The notes under the pieces were generated by a model. The model saw only the letters and a program-made list of their open reading frames with translations. It made no database searches and was not told the DNA's origin. A stretch of 64,000 nt of DNA from Pedobacter polysacchareus (lineage in GTDB: Bacteria > Bacteroidota > Bacteroidia > Sphingobacteriales > Sphingobacteriaceae). Below, piece after piece: positions 9,784 through 18,637 of the stretch. The translations under genes and the position numbers were made by a program. The stretch covers positions 611,270-675,269 of the forward strand of contig NZ_JAHYSS010000005.1 in assembly GCF_019802255.1 (NCBI RefSeq), given 5' to 3'. The first letter of the stretch is position 1. The number at the start of each line of letters is the position of its first letter.

Positions 9784-10133
9784 AATTGATTTGGTTGTTT
9801 TTTTGAATAAAGAATTCGGGTTTTTGTTGGGTTTATAAGGATGGTGTCTGGTTTTTTAGATTGCCTTCGGTTTTTGAGGCCTGTCTTTATGCCGAGCCTG
9901 GATGGGCTCAGAATAAAACAGCGCGTGATCAGGCTGGTGTTTTCATGATATTTGGTTTAAGTGAGGTAATTAGCGATAAAATGTGCTCAACCGCTTTGCT
10001 AAGGTATATAGGAATAGCAGCCTGAAAAGGGGGTGAAGTAATTAAAAAAGGGGGGTAAACTCGGTAGGTTCACTATATAAAACACAAATAATACTTACAT
10101 TCAGCCCTAGAAATCATATTCCTCTACCTCCAC
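9784..10133. promoter_or_regulatory. Divergent control region between susC and the HTCS gene
   Basis: 350 bp without a gene, between divergently read genes. It must hold the susC promoter (leftward) and the regulator promoter (rightward) and is the likely target of the regulator's AraC domain. A small hairpin GAGCC/GGCTC (9894-9898 with 9905-9909) would sit in the susC leader if transcription starts beyond it. I could not place a convincing Bacteroidota TTTG/TAnnTTTG promoter pair. Confidence 0.5.
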
Positions 10134-13100
10134 ATGTTTAATCAACTTAAAAGTATTGCCATCACTGTTTCATTGTTATGGATCACCTTACCTTCATCTG
10201 CATTTGATTTTTCTTCGGTATTCTATTTAGGCATTGAAAATGGGCTTTCTAATAATGAAGTGAATTGTATTTTTCAGAGCAGGAATGGATTTATGTGGTT
10301 TGGCACTTTTGATGGTTTAAACCGTTATGATGGCTACAGTTTCAAGATTTTCAGGAAAAAGCTGAAGGATGGGAATTCGCTCCTCAACAACAGGGTGCAA
10401 TGCCTGGCTGAAGATGAAGTTGGAAACCTTTGGGTTGGTACGATGGGCGGGGTCTCCATTTATAATGAGGCAAAGGATAGCTTTACTACGCTGTACTTTA
10501 ACCCAGTTTCAAAATCTGGAACACAGCGGGTCGACAATACTACGGTATTAAAAAAAGAAGGCAATAATGATATGCTGATCGGCACCGCCAAAGATGGGCT
10601 GCTGCTGTATACAAAAGAAACCGGAAAGACCATTCAGATTCCGCTTTTATCCGCCGGAGTGTCAAAACGCGTTTCCTACCAGGTAACGGCTATAGAAAGG
10701 GATAGAAATAACCAGGTTTGGTTGTTTATTGAAGGCGTCGGTTTATGCAGATACGATAGGAAAACACAGGCGGTTGCTGTTTTGGACAAAACGCTGAAAT
10801 ATGCCTCCTGCATTAAAGCAGATCGCTCAGGAAACTTATGGCTGGGCACAAGCTCAGGGATCTATAATTATATCGTATCGGCTGGAAAATTCTCTTATAA
10901 AACCTTGCCCCGGGCAGTGACGAGTTTGTATTTGGACAATCCTGAACACCTTTACATCACCACTGATGGTGGGGGCATTTTCATGATGAATATCAAGTAC
11001 CAAAAGATCAGCCAACCTTTAAAGGGCAATGGAGAGGAGATCTTTACCAGCTCTGCGATCAAGGGAATGCTGAAAGATCGTCAGGGCAGGGTCTGGGTGG
11101 CCACTTTAAGAGGAGGAATCAACATCATAGATGATCAGCGGTACCGCTTTAAAACCCTTAATCCTGGTCCTTCGGAAAAGAACAGTTACCACAACTATTT
11201 TATCTCCTCTTTCGCTGAGGATGCTGCCCGTCACATCTGGATCGGGACGGATGGGAATGGACTGAACCGTTGGGACCGAACCAGGAATTTATATGTAAAC
11301 TATAAAAAGGAAGGCAGAAATGGCTTGAGCAGTAATAACATCACGACCATTTTAAATGACCAGCAAAACACCATTTGGGTGGCTACATGGGGTGGCGGTA
11401 TTAACCGCTTCAATTCATCAAAAGGGACTTTTGAGCATTTTAGCTGTATCCATCCTGTCAATGGTCTGGAGTTCAAAAACATATGGAACTTATATGAAGA
11501 CAAACAGCATAATTTATGGGCAAGTACATTCGATAATGGTGGATTATACCGGTTCAATCCAGGGCTGAAACGCTTTGAGTTGTTTGATGATGCGATTGGA
11601 AACATACTTTGCTTTATGGAGGACCGTAAAGGTAATTTATGGGCGGGTACGGATAGTAAATTAATCCGCATCGATAAGGGCTTAAAAAGACACCTGGTTT
11701 ACCACATTGGACATCGGGTAAGGGCTATTCTGGAAGATAAAGGCGATCTATTCTGGCTTGGAACGGAGGGCGGTGGACTACTCTCTTTAAATACCAGCAG
11801 CAGGAAGTACAGGCGATTTACGGAAAGCGATGGCCTACCGAATAATGCAGTGTTGAATATCCTGTCTGATCAGGAGGGCTCACTTTGGCTGAGTACTTTT
11901 TATGGGCTTTCGAAATTCAATCCGACTACTAAAAAGTTTCATAATTTCTTTGCTTCTGATGGCTTGCAAAGCAACCAATTCAGTTATCTGGCAGCTGCCA
12001 AATTAAAATCCGGGGAACTGATATTTGGAGGGATCAAAGGTTTCAATGTATTTTCAGCAGAGAAAATCAGCTTCTCCCGGGATAAACAGCAGATCTTGCT
12101 GACAGAGGTAAGTATAGATAATAAGCCGGTTAGCGATAGTTTAAATACAGATTTTGTTAAAAAAAATGCTGCCGGATTAATTGATGAACTGGTGGTCCCT
12201 TACCATAAAGCCTCGCTGTCCTTTGGGTTCATTAGTCTGGAATACTCTAAACCTGATAAAATTAATTATGCCTATTTTTTGGAAGGATGGGATAACAATT
12301 GGATCAATGCAGGAAAAGTAAGGACTGCAAATTATAGCAGGTTAAAAGAAGGAAGGTATACGTTTCATATTAAAGCAAGTAATAGCGAAGGGGAATGGGG
12401 AGATGAAAAGTTAGTCAGCATTGTGGTGCTGCCACCCTGGCAGCGAACCTGGTGGGCTTATTCCTTGTATGCCTTGGTGACGGGCCTGGGTGTTTATTTG
12501 TATGTGCGGTATAAACGGCAGCAGCTGGATTTGAACTATAAAGTGCGTCTGGCACAAATGGAAACTGAAAAGGAAAAAGAACTCAATGAGAAGAAGCTTT
12601 CCTTTTTTACCAACATTACCCATGAATTGAGAACCCCGCTTACTTTAATTGTGAACCCGGTGAAGGAACTCATGGCCAAAACAGAAGATGCCTTAAAGCA
12701 GGAACTGACTGTCATCTACAGAAATGCGAGCCGTTTATTGACTTTAGTGGATCAGCTGATGCTGTTCAGGACAACAGATCAGGAAACGATGAAGGTTCAG
12801 CTCAGTGAACTGAATCTTTACCAGCTGTGTAAAGATACTTTTGAAAGCTATCAGAAAATTGCTTTGAGCAAGCACATCCATTATGAGTTTGAGTGTGCGA
12901 ATCATGACCTGATGATTTTTGGGGATTACGAGAAATTAGAAATCATTTTTTTTAACCTCCTTTCCAATGCTTTTAAATTTACTCCTCCAAATGGCAGTAT
13001 CTTATTTAAGGTGGAAGAAAATGAAGCTGAGGTGAGGATTTTTATCAACGATACCGGATGTGGGATCAATGAAAATGTTAAGAATAAACTCTTTGAAAAG

Positions 13101-14171
13101 TATTATCAGGAAAAGAACAATTCAAATAATAAGGAGATCGGCTTTGGCATTGGTTTATATCTGGCAAAGCAATTTATCGATTGCCATCAGGGAGAATTGA
13201 GCTATTCCAGCGAGCCGGGTACCGGTACCTCATTTCAAATTAAACTGAAAAAAGGAATGTGGTTTGATCCCGCTACCAGGGCAGCAGCGCAGCCGGAAAA
13301 TAAGGTGCTGCAGCGCCCAGAGCAGATTCCAGCCGAAGAAATTACTGAGGTTCCCAATATCAATACACTGGAAGTTACTGAAAAAAGATCCTTACTGATC
13401 GTCGATGATAATATGGAACTCAGACAGTACCTGAAGAAGATCTTTAGTCGGCAGTTTGTAGTTTATGAAGCCGAAAACGGTCTGTCAGGCTTTGAACTGG
13501 CACAAAAACAGCTGCCGGATCTGGTGATCAGTGATGTGCTGATGGAAGAAGGCAATGGGGTGGAACTCTGTAAAAAGATAAAAACTGATCCTATGCTGAA
13601 CCATATTCCTGTGATCCTTTTATCTGGCCTCAGCTCTGCGGAAAGTAAATTGAAGGGGATTGAAAGTGGGGCGGATGATTACATCATCAAGCCTTTTGAT
13701 AAGGACTTGCTGCTGGCCAAAATCAATGCAGTATTGGATAACAGGGACACTTTGCACCAATATTTTAGGGACAACATCACCCTCCGGAATAACAACCAGA
13801 AAATATCTGCCACCTACAAAGCTTTTCTGGAGAAATGTATTGCTATTGTAGAGGAGAATTTAAGCAATGAAGATTTCAATGCGCAATGGCTGGCCAGGTC
13901 TTGTAATTTAAGCTATTCCATCCTCTATAAAAAAGTAAAATCCATTTCTGGCTTGTCTTTAAATGCATTTATACGGTCTATTAGGTTGCGTAAGGCAGCA
14001 TTGTTAATGCTGAGCACCAATACCAATGTGAATGAAGCCGCATTTCAGGTAGGGATTTATGACATCAAGTTTTTCAGGCTTCAATTCAAGAAGCTTTATG
14101 GGATGAATCCTTCGGATTATATTAAGAAATACCGAAATTCATTTAGTAAAGAATTTAATCTGATCAAATAG
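10134..14171 (+). CDS. Hybrid two-component system sensor/regulator (HTCS)
   Basis: 1345 residues combining sensor kinase and response regulator. After a signal peptide, two periplasmic seven-bladed propellers (about 30-670) carry repeated WFGT/LWVGT Reg_prop motifs. A Y_Y_Y domain (about 690-765) and one membrane helix (about 772-790) follow. The HisKA box ITHELRTPLTL has H830; an HATPase domain has NLLSNAFKFTPP, DTGCGI and GFGIGLYL. A REC domain (about 1085-1195) has D1134, and an AraC HTH covers about 1235-1345. HTCS proteins sense an oligosaccharide in the periplasm and switch on the adjacent susC operon. Its N-terminal start is supported by the signal peptide. Confidence 0.96.
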   Translation: MFNQLKSIAITVSLLWITLPSSAFDFSSVFYLGIENGLSNNEVNCIFQSRNGFMWFGTFDGLNRYDGYSFKIFRKKLKDGNSLLNNRVQCLAEDEVGNLWVGTMGGVSIYNEAKDSFTTLYFNPVSKSGTQRVDNTTVLKKEGNNDMLIGTAKDGLLLYTKETGKTIQIPLLSAGVSKRVSYQVTAIERDRNNQVWLFIEGVGLCRYDRKTQAVAVLDKTLKYASCIKADRSGNLWLGTSSGIYNYIVSAGKFSYKTLPRAVTSLYLDNPEHLYITTDGGGIFMMNIKYQKISQPLKGNGEEIFTSSAIKGMLKDRQGRVWVATLRGGINIIDDQRYRFKTLNPGPSEKNSYHNYFISSFAEDAARHIWIGTDGNGLNRWDRTRNLYVNYKKEGRNGLSSNNITTILNDQQNTIWVATWGGGINRFNSSKGTFEHFSCIHPVNGLEFKNIWNLYEDKQHNLWASTFDNGGLYRFNPGLKRFELFDDAIGNILCFMEDRKGNLWAGTDSKLIRIDKGLKRHLVYHIGHRVRAILEDKGDLFWLGTEGGGLLSLNTSSRKYRRFTESDGLPNNAVLNILSDQEGSLWLSTFYGLSKFNPTTKKFHNFFASDGLQSNQFSYLAAAKLKSGELIFGGIKGFNVFSAEKISFSRDKQQILLTEVSIDNKPVSDSLNTDFVKKNAAGLIDELVVPYHKASLSFGFISLEYSKPDKINYAYFLEGWDNNWINAGKVRTANYSRLKEGRYTFHIKASNSEGEWGDEKLVSIVVLPPWQRTWWAYSLYALVTGLGVYLYVRYKRQQLDLNYKVRLAQMETEKEKELNEKKLSFFTNITHELRTPLTLIVNPVKELMAKTEDALKQELTVIYRNASRLLTLVDQLMLFRTTDQETMKVQLSELNLYQLCKDTFESYQKIALSKHIHYEFECANHDLMIFGDYEKLEIIFFNLLSNAFKFTPPNGSILFKVEENEAEVRIFINDTGCGINENVKNKLFEKYYQEKNNSNNKEIGFGIGLYLAKQFIDCHQGELSYSSEPGTGTSFQIKLKKGMWFDPATRAAAQPENKVLQRPEQIPAEEITEVPNINTLEVTEKRSLLIVDDNMELRQYLKKIFSRQFVVYEAENGLSGFELAQKQLPDLVISDVLMEEGNGVELCKKIKTDPMLNHIPVILLSGLSSAESKLKGIESGADDYIIKPFDKDLLLAKINAVLDNRDTLHQYFRDNITLRNNNQKISATYKAFLEKCIAIVEENLSNEDFNAQWLARSCNLSYSILYKKVKSISGLSLNAFIRSIRLRKAALLMLSTNTNVNEAAFQVGIYDIKFFRLQFKKLYGMNPSDYIKKYRNSFSKEFNLIK

Positions 14172-14269
14172 GCGGTAGGGTTTTTATATTAGCTTCAGAT
14201 CTGCTAATGGGAATGCTTATGAAATGCCGGAAGTATTGCGGATAAGTTTTAATAATAAATCAACTCAAA

Positions 14270-14665
14270 ATGGATGCACAAATTAAACATTATGAAAACA
14301 AACTGGCCTTTGAAATGGATCCTTCAGATTTGTTTGAAGCCTTAAAGAATGGCGAAAAAGTAATTGCATTGGATGCCAGGAAGGCTTTTGGCTTTGAAGC
14401 AGAACACATTCCGAATGCCATCAATATTCCTCATGCAGAGATGAATAGAGAGAGTACAAAACATCTAGATAGGGATTTTACGTATGTCACCTATTGCGAT
14501 GGAATCGGCTGCAATGCTTCCACAAAAGGCGCTTTGAATATGGTGAGGCTTGGTTTTAAAGCCAAAGAGTTGATCGGTGGCCTGGAATGGTGGAAGTTTG
14601 ATGGCTATGCAACAGCTGGGACAAAAGCGGGTGCTGCTGGTGAGGATATTCAATGCGCTTGCTAA
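14270..14665 (+). CDS. Rhodanese-domain protein
   Basis: 131 residues, a single rhodanese domain. It shows the CH2A-like segment (IALDARKAFGFEAEHIPNAINIPH) and the active-site loop TYCDGIGC with the sulfur-carrying Cys76; C81 is a second cysteine in the loop. The loop CDGIGC is longer and more cysteine-rich than in simple sulfurtransferases. A cytosolic role in sulfur transfer or thiol detoxification is inferred from the family. It stands alone, 98 bp after the HTCS gene and 57 bp before arr. Confidence 0.85.
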   Translation: MDAQIKHYENKLAFEMDPSDLFEALKNGEKVIALDARKAFGFEAEHIPNAINIPHAEMNRESTKHLDRDFTYVTYCDGIGCNASTKGALNMVRLGFKAKELIGGLEWWKFDGYATAGTKAGAAGEDIQCAC

Positions 14666-14722
14666 AATTTCTATATTTGATTAATTTCATGTATTTAGCT
14701 AAAGATTAAAAAGAGAAGAAGG

Positions 14723-15142
14723 ATGACAACTCATAAAACCGAGCAGCAAGCTGAGACCTATTACCATGGAACTAAGGCAGACCTTCAAATAGGATCGCTG
14801 ATTGAAACTGGCTTTAATTCTAATTATGGCAAGAGAAAAAAGGCAAAATATATCTATCTGACTGCGACTTTAGATGCTGCGGTTTGGGGTGCCGAATTGG
14901 CGCTGGGTGATGGTCGGGGTAGGATTTACATCGTGGAGCCAAGGGGTTCCATTGAAGATGATCCCAACCTGACCGACAAGAAATTTCCTGGAAATCCAAC
15001 AAAGTCTTATCGTTCGGTGTCAGCACTTCGCATAATAGGAGAGGTCAAGGATTGGCAGGGCCATTCGCCAGAGCAGTTAAAAGCAATGAAAGACCATGTT
15101 CAAAAAATGAAGGAGCTAGGGATTGAGGCGATAGCGGATTAA
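14723..15142 (+). CDS. arr: Rifamycin ADP-ribosyltransferase
   Basis: 139 residues, the normal Arr length. The characteristic order is YYHGTKADL (H15), the YIYLT strand, a GDGRGRIYIVEP segment and the acidic EDDPN loop; these correspond to the His, Tyr and Asp positions of Arr enzymes. These enzymes use NAD+ to ADP-ribosylate a hydroxyl of rifampicin and inactivate it. The stop overlaps the end of the convergent GlxA-type regulator by 4 bases. No integron or transposon is seen nearby, so this looks like a chromosomal Arr homologue rather than an acquired cassette. Confidence 0.88.
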   Translation: MTTHKTEQQAETYYHGTKADLQIGSLIETGFNSNYGKRKKAKYIYLTATLDAAVWGAELALGDGRGRIYIVEPRGSIEDDPNLTDKKFPGNPTKSYRSVSALRIIGEVKDWQGHSPEQLKAMKDHVQKMKELGIEAIAD

Positions 15143-16140
15143 GTTAAGCCCGAAGTCGCTGCCTCTTTATTATACTTGCCGCGGTATTCCAATGGGGAGA
15201 TTCCTGTGATTTTTCTAAAGACTTCCCGGAATGCCTTGGTGTCTGAGTAACCAACCGCATACATGACTTCATTAATTGTTTTCCGGGTAGTTTCAAATTC
15301 CTTTTTTGCAAATTCAATCTTGACGCGCTGCGTATACTCGACTGGGGTATTGCCGGTCGCTTTTATAAACCTCCTGTCAAAATTTCTTCTCCCTATAGCG
15401 AATCTCGAAGACAAAGCTTCCATTGAAATTTTATCCTCCAGGTTGCTTTCAATATAGGCTTGTGCTTTTTTTACCATCTCATCGCTGTGATGCTTTTGCC
15501 CTGCAAATATGATAAATGCCGACTGACTTTGTCTGTCAATTTCAATCTGGAAGATTTTGGAGCAATAAATAGCAGTCTGCCGGTCGTAATATTTTTCTAC
15601 CAGGTAGATAACCAGATTGAGAAAAGAATAGCCACCACCATTGGTATAAATTCGGTGTTCGTCCGTTATTAATTGCTCAACCTGCAGGTTTACTTTGGGG
15701 AACTTTTTCTGGAAAGCATCCGCGAAACACCAATGGGTAGCACAGTTTTTTCCATCCAGTAAACCCGCTGATGCCAATACAAATGCCGCACTGCACATGC
15801 TGGCTATTTCGGCACCTTTGAGATATTGTGTGTTGATCCAATCCAGCATTGCCCGACTTTCCTGATCATTTTCTTCCTCCTTATGATTAAGGGAAGGAAT
15901 CAGAATCAGGTCTGTCTTTTTTATAGCAGAAATGTTCTTCTCTGTTTTTAAAGTGAGTAATCCTTTCATGATCTCCGCGCGAGGGGACAGCCCCGCCATT
16001 TCAATTTCATATAACTGCTGCTTCCCAATTCCTACCCAGTAATTATTGGCGGCCGTCAGTATTTCATAAGCACCTATGATACAGGCCATGCTGTTGATAT
16101 TGGTTTTTCCGCCAGGAATTAAAATCGTGATGTGTTTCAT
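15139..16140 (-). CDS. GlxA-type AraC-family regulator (DJ-1/PfpI plus HTH)
   Basis: 333 residues. The N-terminal DJ-1/PfpI-like domain (about 1-190) contains the nucleophile-elbow-like segment ASMCSAAFVLASAGLLDG. The C-terminal AraC HTH (about 225-325) has NFDRRFIKATGNTPVEY and the second helix pair GYSDTKAFREVFRKITGISP. It is divergent from the AHSA1/SRPBCC gene, so that gene and itself are the likely targets. Its end overlaps the convergent arr gene by 4 bases. Confidence 0.88.
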   Translation of the reverse strand: MKHITILIPGGKTNINSMACIIGAYEILTAANNYWVGIGKQQLYEIEMAGLSPRAEIMKGLLTLKTEKNISAIKKTDLILIPSLNHKEEENDQESRAMLDWINTQYLKGAEIASMCSAAFVLASAGLLDGKNCATHWCFADAFQKKFPKVNLQVEQLITDEHRIYTNGGGYSFLNLVIYLVEKYYDRQTAIYCSKIFQIEIDRQSQSAFIIFAGQKHHSDEMVKKAQAYIESNLEDKISMEALSSRFAIGRRNFDRRFIKATGNTPVEYTQRVKIEFAKKEFETTRKTINEVMYAVGYSDTKAFREVFRKITGISPLEYRGKYNKEAATSGLT

Positions 16141-16307
16141 CGCTTTCTTTTTTAATAAAAATAAGGGAAATCTGCGTCTAAATCAACCCATTGAAAAGTC
16201 CAATTGGCACCGCATCAGCAAGGGGAATGTCCCGTAACTTTGATTTGTTCTCTTCAATATTTGAGTGCTTCTCTTCAATAAATGAATTAATAACAGTTAA
16301 ACCTACA

Positions 16308-16790
16308 ATGAAACAAGCTATGGAAAATAAAAACTTTACTGCAACACTATTGGTCGATCAAACTCCGGAACAAGTGTTTAATGCCGTTAAAAATGTACGT
16401 GGATGGTGGTCAGAGAATATTGAAGGAGGTACCGAAAACTTAAATGATGTATTTAAGTATCATTATGAAGACATACACCTCGCAAAAATTAAGCTGACAG
16501 AGGTGCTGCCCAACAAGAAAATTGTTTGGTATGTGATCGAAAACAGGTTCAATTTCACCAAGGATCAAGAGGAATGGACAGGCGATCAAATGATTTTTGA
16601 GATTACTGAAAAGGGCAATCAGACGCAGCTGCAATTTACGCAGGTAGGCCTGGTTCCCGAGTATGAATGTTACGAGATCTGTTTCAGTTCCTGGAATCAT
16701 TATATTTTGGATAGTCTGCAAAGTTTAATCACTACGGGCAAAGGATTGCCAACTATTAAGGAAGGAAAAGGAAAATCGCTATCTTCATGA
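16308..16790 (+). CDS. AHSA1/SRPBCC-domain protein
   Basis: 160 residues from the ATG at 16308; an in-frame ATG at 16191 would add 39 residues without family character (rich in Ser/Phe), so I prefer 16308 or 16320. The body starts ENKNFTATLLVDQTPEQVFNAVKNVRGWWSENIEG, the usual opening of AHSA1-like SRPBCC proteins, and continues as one helix-grip fold. Such proteins bind hydrophobic ligands; the function here is not known. It is divergent from the GlxA-type regulator, a common pairing. Confidence 0.82.
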   Translation: MKQAMENKNFTATLLVDQTPEQVFNAVKNVRGWWSENIEGGTENLNDVFKYHYEDIHLAKIKLTEVLPNKKIVWYVIENRFNFTKDQEEWTGDQMIFEITEKGNQTQLQFTQVGLVPEYECYEICFSSWNHYILDSLQSLITTGKGLPTIKEGKGKSLSS

Positions 16791-16803
16791 AATAATTGAA
16801 ACC

Positions 16804-17577
16804 ATGAATCTCCCTCAAAATCTTGCACTAAAACTCAGTTGCTCCTTTCTTTTACTCAGTACACATCTTTTCGCCCAGCTGCCGGAAGAGATCAGCTGGA
16901 AGCATTTGCGGAAGACCTATAACAAGGATAGTACTGAAATGGTGCTTTCCCTGAATGATAAATTATTGGAAGGCCAATATAAAATCCCTTCAGATGAAGG
17001 AGGCTTCGCTTTGTACACCATTAAAAAAGGGAAGATTACAGGCGAAGCTTTTTGGTATACGCAGGGTGGAAGAATGGAATGTAAACTGCATTTTAAGGAT
17101 GGCGTACGTAATGGCTTAAAGGAAAATTACGACAATGATGATCAGGTTTGGCTGCGCCAGGATTATAAAGACGGCAAGCAGGATGGGATCAGTGAAATGT
17201 ACAAAAGCGGTAAAGTCATTAATAAATCGAACTATAAGGCAGGTAAAAAAGACGGTCTGTCTTTAACGTATTCTGGTGAACAGCTGAGTACCGAAGCCAA
17301 TTATGAAAATGATAAAAGGAATGGCATTTTTCGGGTGTATCAAAATGGCCAGATCATCACAGAAAATAATTACAAAGACGATTTACAACACGGTGTTTCT
17401 ACCACCTACCTTTCCGGTAAAAAGAACATGTCTTCTACTTACGAAAATGGCAAAAGACATGGTGTTTCTTATATGTACAAGCCCGATGGAACTGTTCTTT
17501 TTGAAAGCTATTACCTGCTTGGAGATAAGGTGAGCAAGGATGCTTTTGAAAAATACCAGGAAAATCATCAGAAGTAA
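16804..17577 (+). CDS. Secreted MORN-repeat (YwqK-like) protein
   Basis: 257 residues. A signal peptide ends near LFAQ. From about residue 60 to 245 there are roughly eight repeats of the type YxxGKxxGxxxxYxxG (for example YKDGKQDGISEMYKSGKV, YKAGKKDGLS, YENGKRHGVSYMY). This is the MORN/YwqK repeat found in many Bacteroidota exported proteins. It starts 13 bp after the AHSA1 gene, so the two may be co-transcribed. Function unknown. Confidence 0.82.
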   Translation: MNLPQNLALKLSCSFLLLSTHLFAQLPEEISWKHLRKTYNKDSTEMVLSLNDKLLEGQYKIPSDEGGFALYTIKKGKITGEAFWYTQGGRMECKLHFKDGVRNGLKENYDNDDQVWLRQDYKDGKQDGISEMYKSGKVINKSNYKAGKKDGLSLTYSGEQLSTEANYENDKRNGIFRVYQNGQIITENNYKDDLQHGVSTTYLSGKKNMSSTYENGKRHGVSYMYKPDGTVLFESYYLLGDKVSKDAFEKYQENHQK

Positions 17578-17653
17578 AGCTGCTTAGCAAGTTTCGGGTT
17601 TTTTGAAATTCAGGTTTATCTGAACTTTGTTTCCAATTTAAAAAACAAAGGAA

Positions 17654-18379
17654 ATGGAAAAGCTGCAAAATAAAGAAGCCTTAGTGATGAATCCGGTAGA
17701 TTGGCCTACCGTAACAGAAAAAATGCATAAAAAAGGGTATGCCCTGGTCCCGGAATTTCTATCAAATGAACAATGCGGGGAATTGATCAATGGTTACCAT
17801 CAGCCGGATGCTTACCGAAAAACAGTGCTGATGGAACGCTATCGTTTTGGATTTGGTGAGTATAAATATTTCAATTATCCATTGCCGGATCTTATCCAGA
17901 ACATAAGAACGCAGCTATATCCAAAGTTGGCAGTCATTGCAAATGCCTGGATGAAAGTACTGAATATAGCGACAGTTTTTCCAGCTGAACACCAAGAGCT
18001 GATACAGCAGTGTAACGAGAAGAACCAAACAAAAGCAACCGTGCTGATCTTAAAATATGCTGAAGGGGGATTCAATACCTTACATCAGGATTTGTATGGG
18101 GAGGTCTATTTTCCGATCCAGTGTGTATTGTTTTTAAATGAACCAGGACAGGATTTTACTGGCGGTGAGTTTGTGTTAATAGAACAAATACCAAGAGCAC
18201 AGTCAAAAGCTATCGTTTTACAACCAAAAAAAGGAGATATGTTGATCTTTACCTCGAATTTCAGACCAGTTAAAGGGAGTAAAGGGTATTATCGCGTCAA
18301 TATGAAACACGGAGTGACTGAAGTTCATACAGGAACACGTCATACAATGGGCATCATTTTTCATGATGCTTTAAGTTAA
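17654..18379 (+). CDS. 2OG-Fe(II) oxygenase, putative DNA-damage type
   Basis: 241 residues. The metal triad is visible as the HQD of TLHQDLYGEVYFP (H-x-D) plus a distal His within VNMKHGV, and an Arg after it (GTRHTMGIIFHD) could bind 2-oxoglutarate. The N-terminal GYALVPEFLSNEQC and the FLNEPGQDFTGGEFVL strand match the stand-alone oxygenase family thought to act on damaged nucleic acid (Oxygenase-NA type); that function is inferred. Only 3 bp separate it from a small Ada-type zinc protein, which supports a role in alkylation repair. Confidence 0.8.
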   Translation: MEKLQNKEALVMNPVDWPTVTEKMHKKGYALVPEFLSNEQCGELINGYHQPDAYRKTVLMERYRFGFGEYKYFNYPLPDLIQNIRTQLYPKLAVIANAWMKVLNIATVFPAEHQELIQQCNEKNQTKATVLILKYAEGGFNTLHQDLYGEVYFPIQCVLFLNEPGQDFTGGEFVLIEQIPRAQSKAIVLQPKKGDMLIFTSNFRPVKGSKGYYRVNMKHGVTEVHTGTRHTMGIIFHDALS

Positions 18380-18382
18380 AAA

Positions 18383-18637
18383 ATGATCAGACATCCCGAG
18401 ATTAATGGTCCTGATTTCAGAAGGAAATTACGGCAAAAAGAGATTTGTTTCGCTGGAAACAGAAAACTGAAAATATACGGAACCCTAAAGTGCAAATCTG
18501 GTAAGCGAATGAAAAAAGAAAACAGGGTTTTCTTTAGTTCCGAAGCAAAAGCTGTTGAGCATGGTTTTCGGCCCTGCGGACACTGCATGAAAGGCGAATA
18601 CAAGCGTTACCTCTTAGCCAAAGTTGGAATGAACTAA
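18383..18637 (+). CDS. Small Ada-type metal-binding protein
   Basis: 84 residues. The core KIYGTLKCKSGKRMK and NRVFFSSEAKAVEHGFRPCGHC match the zinc-binding domain of Ada (alkyl-phosphotriester sensor). C37, C65 and C68 align with three of Ada's four Zn ligands; the fourth Ada Cys is replaced by K41. An upstream C22 may supply the missing ligand. There is no methyltransferase or AraC domain. Coupled 3 bp behind the 2OG-Fe(II) oxygenase; it ends 4 bases inside the convergent crtY gene. Confidence 0.8.
   Translation: MIRHPEINGPDFRRKLRQKEICFAGNRKLKIYGTLKCKSGKRMKKENRVFFSSEAKAVEHGFRPCGHCMKGEYKRYLLAKVGMN

Noticed and set aside
16191..16307. N-terminal extension of the AHSA1 gene from an ATG at 16191
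   Set aside because: The extra 39 residues lack family similarity and overlap the promoter space of the divergent regulator; the domain begins right after the ATG at 16308/16320.
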